The position numbers and the translations under genes are program-made. This document shows positions 57,001 through 64,000 of a DNA stretch of 64,000 nt, in pieces (position 1 is the first letter of the stretch; each line of letters begins with the position of its first letter). Under the pieces are notes generated by a model. It was not told the origin of the DNA. It worked only from the letters and a program-made list of their open reading frames with translations, and did not search any database. This stretch comes from Luzula sylvatica (taxonomy: Eukaryota; Streptophyta; Magnoliopsida; Poales; Juncaceae), in contig OX326959.1 of the NCBI GenBank assembly GCA_946800325.1, forward strand, positions 47,870,784-47,934,783, read 5' to 3'.

Positions 57001-57527
57001 ATACATGTTAATACACCAATTATGGTACACTTTACCTGGTTTCGATTCGAAATGTTAAAAGGCAAGGCCTCGTCGAGCATTAGACCACCTTGAGCTAAGT
57101 CTGATGATGCGCACGTGTTACTGATTGTCGGTACGCCGATTACGAGTCTATGAGCGTTTGGATCGATGCTGAGAACTCGATAATTAGACCCACCTAGAGA
57201 GAGAAACTCTAGGGTGTTATTGGTACAATGTAGCGGGTAATTCGGATTGCCGCAATTAGGGTTTGTGCTTAAAGGATAAGGGATGGCAAGGTCTCCGCAC
57301 GGAGGACATGATGATGATTCTAGGGTTGATACAAGGAAATTAGGGTTAGAAAAATTAGTGGTGTTTTCATGGTGGAAGATGAATACTTGCTGAATTGAAG
57401 GTGGTGCATGAGGGTATTTATAGTAGTAGTTGGCTAAGAAAAAAGAAAATTATAGCATGATTTATCATGGACCTAGCCAACTACAACATGCCATGTCAAA
57501 TATTTCGCTTACCATTTGACACCACGC
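57001..57527. other. Intergenic DNA, moderately GC-rich
   Basis: The segment 57060-57440 is less AT-rich than its surroundings and free of recognisable domains. It may be an untranslated part of a decayed retroelement. No RNA gene seen. Confidence 0.4.
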
Positions 57528-57748
57528 CAGTGGCGGATCTTGACTGAGTTTTTTTTTCGAGGGGGAGGGGACAAATAAATTATATGTACCGAAAATATAC
57601 TACAAATTTTTTTGGAAGGGCAAAACAGTAAAATCTATGTTGTTATACAGATAAATTATACCGAATCACTACCTATATACACTGTTTGGCGAAAATCTTG
57701 GGGGGGGGGGGGAGGGGGCATCCCCCGTCCCGCCAAGATCCGTCCCTG
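57528..57748. mobile_element. hAT-like MITE (GGCGGATCTTG ends)
   Basis: Ends CAGTGGCGGATCTTG and, in reverse, CAGGGACGGATCTTGGCGGG. The flanking 8-mers CACCACGC and CACCACAC match at 7 of 8. It contains a G-run and no coding sequence. Confidence 0.8.
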
Positions 57749-58447
57749 CACCACACAAAAGAAAATATTAGGGAACAAAGTGGGAGATCTAAATCATAAT
57801 TCTAACTAATGTACACTACTTACTGAACTTGGTTTTGATTCATGGGCTCGCATGATTGTTAATTGTAATAGTTTTGTTAAAGAATAGCACTCAGAATGTT
57901 GTCATGAGTGTATTATTTTCTCGTGCGGCTAATTGAGTGGATAATTAAAGTTAATGTCTAATTTTCATCTAGGAAGATATATTGAGTGATTGACGATTAG
58001 ATCTTCGTATTATACGTTAAAATTTCTTCTCAGTCTATTAGTCCATGTCGATTTCTCAATGGCTCTTCTAAATCCACTTGCTTATATTTAATTTAGCTTA
58101 TTAGCTCCACATTTTTATATGAATTTTCGTACTACTTGATGTTAAATATTTGTAATGGATTTTGGTGGGTTTGTTTGTGATTGCATTAAACCTAACTATA
58201 AAGATTATTTGCGCAAGTTAATTAACATAAGTACTTGAATCAGCTAAATACAAATAAATAGCTTTGGCAAAAGTTGCAATGATTATCGTTAAGAGTTTTT
58301 CAAATACAGTGGACAAAATATCTATCAAAATCATAAAAATAATATAAAATAATATAGCGTACGTCTTTGTAGGAAAAAGAAAAAACAAAAATCGAACGAA
58401 TGCCAAAGAGAACATGTGTGATATATACATACATAATAGAGCAATGA
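57749..58447. other. AT-rich intergenic DNA
   Basis: No gene or element ends seen. The 78-codon ORF at 58218-58454 (minus) is hydrophobic and AT-driven, with no motif. Confidence 0.5.
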
Positions 58448-58968
58448 TGCACATACCCCTATCCTCCTCCCACGTTCTTGATGTGTCACCATAACATTTA
58501 ACACCTCAAATTTAACATTTTAATTCGTGGTTTAACATCTTAATTTACAGTTTAATTGTATTATCTTATGATTGAACATATAATTTAGATGTTAAATTTG
58601 AGGTGTTAAATGTTATGGTGACATATCAAGTGTGTGTGTGTGTGTGTGTGTGGTGGGGGGGGGGGGGGGGGGGGGGGGTGATCCAGGATCCATATATAGG
58701 GGGGGCCGAAATAAAAAATAAATCAAAATATGTGCCTTGAGGGTCTTGAACTCAAGACCTCCAATCTCCGAAACAACAATTTTACCACTAGACTACACTA
58801 ATCTTTGTGAAATGCTTACAAATTGATCATATTTATCACTTTCCAAAAAAACAAAATCACCTCATTTTATCGCTAATATATCGGTTCCCGATTTCATAGG
58901 GGGGGCCGGGCCTCCCGCTCGCCCCCCTAGATCCGCCCCTGGGGGGGGATAAGCTAGGGGTATGTGCA
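58448..58968. mobile_element. MITE split by a nested element
   Basis: Ends TGCACATACCCCTA and its mirror. An inner palindrome pairs GTGTCACCATAACATTTAAC (58484-58503) with its mirror near 58603-58622. It is interrupted from about 58640 by (TG)n, a G-run of 24 (58655-58678) and a second element whose ends resemble GGCGGATCTAGGGGGGC, ending about 58942. Confidence 0.65.
58725..58810 (-). repeat. tRNA-like sequence in the nested element
   Basis: On the minus strand TAGTCTAGTGGTAAAATTG (A-box-like) is followed 30 bp later by TTGAGTTCAAGACCC (B-box-like). This looks like the head of a tRNA-derived SINE or a captured tRNA fragment; no fold as a complete tRNA. Confidence 0.5.
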
Positions 58969-59309
58969 ACATTCTTCTACATAATAAAGAAAAACATTAA
59001 AAACCAACTTAAAGTTTAAAATAATGAATCATTTGTTTAATATTGAATTTAAATATGCATGTGTTGTATTACTGTCATTTATATGATTGTTAATAATAAT
59101 GTAACTATATTTAATTGATAAAATTAAATATTAAGGGGTCAAGGATATAAGTATCTGATGTGTAAAATTGTGGTGATATATTTGTAATTTAAATGATCGA
59201 CTGAATTAGAATATTCACATTATAACTCAAAATGTAGTTTATTAAGATATGATTATATTGACATTCTCTCTTATATAGCTCATCAAAAAAGAAAGAGGCC
59301 ATGTATAGT

Positions 59310-59542
59310 GCGTCTCAAATTTCATCCAACATCCACTATATCATCAATTAGTAATTAATTAACATGATAATTAACAAAAATACATTTCATTAACGGTTAA
59401 TTGATGTGTAACTAAAATACATATCAATTAACAATTCTTAATCAATATCAATTAATCGTTAATTGAATATTGTGTTTTGTTAATTATCACGTTAATTAAT
59501 TGTTAATTGGTGATGTAAAGAGTATTGGGTAAATTTGAGGAC
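59310..59542. mobile_element. Fold-back MITE
   Basis: Arms of about 70 bp pair: CTCAAATTTCATCC...TTAATTAACATGATAATTAAC at the left with GTTAATTATCACGTTAATTAA...GGTAAATTTGAG at the right. AT-rich, no coding sequence. Target duplication not determined. Confidence 0.7.
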
Positions 59543-60298
59543 CATGGTATAATTATCCAAAAAGAAACGAGACAAAATAAAAAAAAGAAAGGTGATTCTA
59601 CTGTAGATCTTTTAGTAAAGGGGCAATTTCGGTATTACTTCTATTATATAATTTTTTTTGCTGAAATCCCTATATTTCAATAGTAATGGGCATCTCCATT
59701 GATTGACATTTTTCTTTTTTTCTCCGTTTCCAGATTTGTAGTTTTTTCGTAAATTTCACCCCATCATGTAAGAAATTTTTTACTATGTTCCTCAAAATTT
59801 CCATAGATTTCATGATTGAACCATGTTTATGTCAATATGGACTCGAAATATGGTTAAATAATTTAGTCTCGTATATAAAATTCTAAGGACTCGAAATCAA
59901 TTTTTAGAAAAGACACCTCAAATTTATATATGAGACTAAATTATTTAGTCAAATGTGATTGTACGTCTTATTGGTTAAGATTTTAGATTTTTTTTCTTCT
60001 ATAGTTCTAATGTTCAAATCTCATATAGATTAGTTTGTTTTAAAATTTTCATTGTAATTTGAAAAGAAAATTATAATTGTATGGGTCTGAATACATGACC
60101 TCGTACAAAAAAGAAATTATTCTACTAATAAATTATAAGATTATTATGATTCTTAGTGATTTTATTGTATTTATACTTATTTTTAACAAAATAAATTATT
60201 TTTTTCGAAAAATTTATACTCGAAATCCAAGTTTTTGGGCCTATAGCTAAGGTCGGCCCTGATTGTTATTTAACAAGTCAGTTATATACCGTCACAGT
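59543..60298. other. AT-rich intergenic DNA with SINE-like pieces
   Basis: No gene. At 59963-60040 CTTATTGGTTAAGA and ATGTTCAAATCTCAT resemble degenerate A and B boxes; a second, reversed set may lie at 60078-60135. Both are too decayed for a firm call. Confidence 0.4.
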
Positions 60299-60810
60299 TA
60301 GGGATGCCAACGGGGCGGGTCGGGTTCGGGTAAGCCTCCCTCATACCCGAATCCGAATTTTCGGGTATTGTCCGAACCCGAACCAAAAATACCCGTGGGT
60401 AAAAAATCATACCCGAACCCATGGATAACGGGTATACCCGAATCCGAACCCGTTACCCGAAAATCATTAATAAAAAATCTGAAAAAAACAAAAAAATTAA
60501 AAATTATACACAAATACGTAAAATTACCCACAATTTTAAATACATAAAACAAACAACTTGTACAAATACATTAAATATCCAAATATTACAAATAAATAAT
60601 CCATAAAACATCCAAAAATTTCATATTGTTTGATATTTTCGGATATTTTTGGCTATTTTTCGGAGATTTATCGGGTTCGGTTCAGATTCGGGGAGCGGGT
60701 ATTTTTTTCGGGTATTACCCGGCCCGTGAATATTTTTTCGGATATTACCCGCTCCGTTCGGGTCGGGTATCCGCGGGTTCGGATTTTTACCCGACCCATT
60801 GACATTTCTA
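60299..60810. mobile_element. hAT-type MITE with CGGGTA repeats, copy 2
   Basis: Ends TAGGGATGCCAACGGGGCGG and, in reverse, TAGAAATGTCAATGGGTCGG. It is inverted relative to the copy at 38706-39263, with the same central ACAAACAACTTGTACAAATAC. The flanking 8-mers GTCACAGT and TGCACAGT share the last six bases. More diverged at the ends than copy 1. Confidence 0.9.
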
Positions 60811-61290
60811 TGCACAGTGTTTTCCCATGTCCTTATTTAACAATAATACCTCCGTAGTGGTTTTCTTTATCTTTCAATAGGAAACTCTGCTGCTCTTTTG
60901 AAGAATAGAAGAATGGTTATATGGTGTGGTACATAAAAGTGTGACAAGTCGATGTGTATGTGTGCTCCAACATTGGGGGCCATCTTCCACGTAGTCTCTT
61001 CGGAGAAACCCATGATACAACATTAATTAATCTATCAATATTTGAGTTGTCTGATAATCATTCGTCCGTCTTGAATAATTTATGCCTCCTTCCCATACAT
61101 GTAATAAAGTTCATTTATTCTCTTTGAAGAATCAATCTTGCGCAATCTTGGGCGCATTTCCTGCTTTACAGGGTGTTTGGTGGCATGAAATTAGAAATGG
61201 AATTGAATTTTAAAATTCCAATAAAACAAATTATTTGTTTGTCGCATATAATTAGAAAAATAAGTAGAAGACGGAGCATTTCATTATTTC

Positions 61291-61995
61291 ATTTTTCTTG
61301 TAAATTGTAATTCTAATAAAATTTGGAGTGTCAAAGTGGAGCATCTTCAGCTAATTATTAAATCAATATAATTAATATTATATTATATTAATATATGGAT
61401 ACAATAATTATTTTAATTATAATATAATTAATCATTTTTCTTGTAAATTGTAATTCTAATAAAATTTGGAGTGTCAAAGTGGAGCATATTCAGTTAATTA
61501 TTAAATTCATATAATTAATATTATCATAATATTATAATTATTAATCAATATACTTAATATTATATTATATTAATATATGGATACAATAATTATTTTAATT
61601 ATAATATAATTAATCATTTTTCTTGTAAATTGTAATTCTAATAAAATTTGGAGTGTCAAAGTGGAGCATATTCAGTTAATTATTAAATTCATATAATTAA
61701 TATTATCATAATATTATAATTATTAATCAATATAATTTATATTAAATTATATTAATATATGGATACAATAATTATTTTAATTATAATATAATTAATCATT
61801 TTTCTTGTAAATTGTAATTCTAATAAAATTTGGAGTGTCAAAGTGGAGCATCTTCAGCTAATTGTTAAATCAATATAATCAATATAATTAATATTATCAT
61901 AATATTATAATTATTAATCAATATAATTAATATTATATTATATTAATATATGGATACAATAATTATTTTAATTATAATATAATTAATTATTAATC
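61291..61995. repeat. Four-copy tandem array, period 143-182 bp
   Basis: CTTGTAAATTGTAATTCTAA followed by AAAATTTGGAGTGTCAAAG starts near 61297, 61440, 61622 and 61804. The first interval is 143 bp and the next two 182 bp, so an extra ~39-bp TATCATAATATTATAATTAT block was gained within later units. Units 2 and 3 are nearly identical. Confidence 0.9.
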
Positions 61996-62640
61996 AATAT
62001 AATTAGTATTATAATAAAATAATTACTTTAATTATAATATATATTGATAGATAAAATATAATAATATAAATTTACATTTAATATTTTAAATTATTATTAT
62101 AAAATTATTATTATATAATTGCCAATATTACAGTAATATTTTAAAATAATCAGATAATTGTTTTAATTATGATATATATTAATAGATAAAATATAATATT
62201 ATAATAATATAAAAGTACATTTAATATTTTTATATTATTATAATTGCTAACATTACAGTAATTATATTAAAATAATAAAATAATTATTTTAAGTATAATA
62301 TATATTAATAGATAAAATATAATATTATAGTACTATAAAAGTACATTTAATATTTTTATATAATTGCTAATATTATAGTAATTATATTATAATAATAAAA
62401 TAATTATATTAATTATAATTTGTATTAATAGATAAAATATTATATTATAATAATATGAAAGTATATTTAATATTTGTATATTACTATTATAATATACTAT
62501 TATTTTATATAATAATATTATTATTATTATTTTATATTGAAATAATGTTATATTATAATAATATTTTTTATCAAGCTAATATTATTATAATAATATTACA
62601 ATAGTATTATTATTATTTATCGGTTCTAACGAAATATTAT
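61996..62640. repeat. Degenerate TA-rich repeats
   Basis: Repeated TATATATTAATAGATAAAATATAATATTATAAT-type blocks about 120 bp apart (near 62041, 62170, 62290 and 62415). Confidence 0.65.
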
Positions 62641-62818
62641 TTTTACATTTCAAATAACAAAATTCTAGATTTTTTTAAACAACCAAACAAAAAATTATAT
62701 TTTTCAGAATCTTTTTTATTTGGAAGTCCAAACAAACTGTGAAATTACTAATTCCAGAATTTTATACTTCTCCACCTTATAATCCGATTCCATTCTACTA
62801 ATTTCATTTGCCAAAAGA

Positions 62819-63556
62819 ATCTATATTAGAAAGAACAATGTAAAGTTAGATAACTTGCAAATTGTTTTGTGTTTCGGTACAAATTTAAACAAACAAAACT
62901 AATCTTAATTAAATTATCTGTAATCTCATATGTAACATTGGTTTGATTTGAAAACAATAATGTTAAAATTCATCCTTTAAAATCATTCAGTAAAAATGTA
63001 TGATGAATTAAGAAAAAACATTTGTTACGTACAAAAATACTTCAAAATGATTTATTTTACTTGGTTTGTTGGTATTTTGATTAGATGGATGATCTAGGAT
63101 TAAAATAAAAAAATATTATCTATTAATATGAGAAATATGTGCATGCCCTTGGTTTAAATTGAGCCCAGAATCGCCTCAATTGGCTTTAATTACAACGCAC
63201 TGATAAAACCTCAATTTGGGGCTATGGGCCTGTATAGATTGGTTGGTACAACTTCACATGTTGCATTATTTTGAACCGCTAGAATTTTACAATGACTCAG
63301 TGAGTCGGACTCGGATCCTCTTGAACTATTCTTTACCACGCATGGTCCTAATTTGAACACATATAGGGGATGTGGAAGTTTGTAAATTAACCATTCGATC
63401 TTTATAAAATTTGTATGTAATCTAAAAACTTTTTAATTGCTCTTAATTATTGCATAGATTAGTGAAGCAACTGTGGGAAATTTAAACTGTAACAGGAAAT
63501 TGATAATTAAACTATTTTTGCTCTTTTTAATATCATCTTGTTTTGTTAGTTACTAG
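62819..63556. other. AT-rich intergenic DNA
   Basis: No gene, RNA gene or clear element end was recognised. Confidence 0.5.
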
Positions 63557-64000
63557 CAATGTTTTAAATTGCGATATTGTGGTCCGTTGCGGTCGCTCTT
63601 TTTTTTGCAGCGGATTGCGATTGCAGGCGCAATTGCGCCGCTATGACTTCATTGCAGAAAGTCGTTGCATCTTAAATTATGTAATAATAATAGTGTGTTT
63701 AAATATATGTTTTCACAATACTTATTGTTTCACAATTAATATGGCAATTCGAGACAAAGGCATTTCATATTTTTTTACAAAAAACTGAATAAAATAATAA
63801 TAATTTAAAATTTCTTACTTAGTTAAATGTCCAATAGCAATAACAATAACTTGGTTAAACAATAATAGTTTAGTGTTCATAATTAAAATACTCAAAAGTT
63901 GATTAATTAAAACATGAGATTTCAAAATTATAATAACAATAACAACGAGTTAACAGGGTCCGCGCAATGAGCATACTCCCATGCGGGATCTTTGGATTTA
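63557..64000. mobile_element. Left end of a hAT-like element, cut by the window edge
   Basis: Begins TAGCAATGTTTTAAATTGCG and continues with TTGCGG/TTGCGATTGCAGGCGCAA subterminal repeats (63570-63640), like the ends of the hAT at 38315-40070 in layout but not in motif. The other end is outside the window. Confidence 0.5.

Larger units (their letters stand above)
61171..62818. mobile_element. TIR element with internal tandem array
   Basis: The left TTTGGTGGCATGAAATTAG and, in reverse, right TTTTGGCAAATGAAATTAG define inverted ends of about 40 bp with mismatches. The 1.65-kb body is almost wholly AT-rich repeat with no ORF. GGGTGTTTGGT starts are typical of hAT-like MITEs. Confidence 0.6.

Overview
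This is a plant nuclear window, most likely from a eudicot. Three spliced plant genes have canonical GT-AG introns and are set in very AT-rich, repeat-dominated DNA. The window also carries a block of plant mitochondrial DNA (nad9, trnY, a group II intron piece) and plant transposons of nearly every class: solo LTRs, LINEs, tRNA-derived SINEs, CACTA, hAT, Mutator-like, Helitron and many MITEs. No bacterial or viral operon structure was seen. The species cannot be named from sequence alone.

Layout. 1-7 kb: a LINE relic, then a decayed mitochondrial insertion (NUMT) with a recognisable nad9, a complete-looking mitochondrial tRNA-Tyr and a group II intron domain V. Three solo LTRs interrupt the NUMT. 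7-12.4 kb: nested tandem duplications, a Helitron-like block bounded by two opposed Helitron 3' ends, and a short LINE insertion with an 18-bp target duplication. 12.58-15.27 kb: an intact 10-exon importin-alpha gene. 15.3-28.9 kb: AT-rich intergenic DNA with MITEs, SINEs, a LINE relic and a dispersed duplication. 29.3-30.6 kb: an intact three-exon short B-class GATA factor with an LLM motif. 30.7-40.9 kb: a nest of elements. A CACTA element sits in a TA-rich satellite inside a larger TIR element. Next to it, a MULE transposase tail is split by a hAT element that itself contains a MITE.

41.5-49.5 kb: two tandem NFU4/5-type genes. The distal copy (47.2-49.5 kb) is intact with six exons. The proximal copy lacks the NifU domain, is frameshifted, and has an apparently young LINE (intact 1134-codon ORF2, poly-A, 13-bp target duplication) inside its first exon. 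49.8-53.9 kb: a 4.1-kb element with ~300-bp inverted repeats carrying an intact five-exon plant mobile domain (PMD) gene, with a small Helitron in its first intron. 53.9-64 kb: a Mutator-type MITE, a 2.4-kb solo LTR (second member of the family in the NUMT), several MITEs and tandem repeats, and the edge of another hAT-like element.

The three host genes are unrelated in function: nuclear protein import, transcription, and mitochondrial Fe-S cluster delivery. They form no pathway together. The strongest observations concern element nesting with exact target-site duplications, which gives a relative order of insertion events. No new defence or metabolic system was identified. The least ordinary unit is the PMD-gene-bearing inverted-repeat element with palindromic sub-repeats in its ends.
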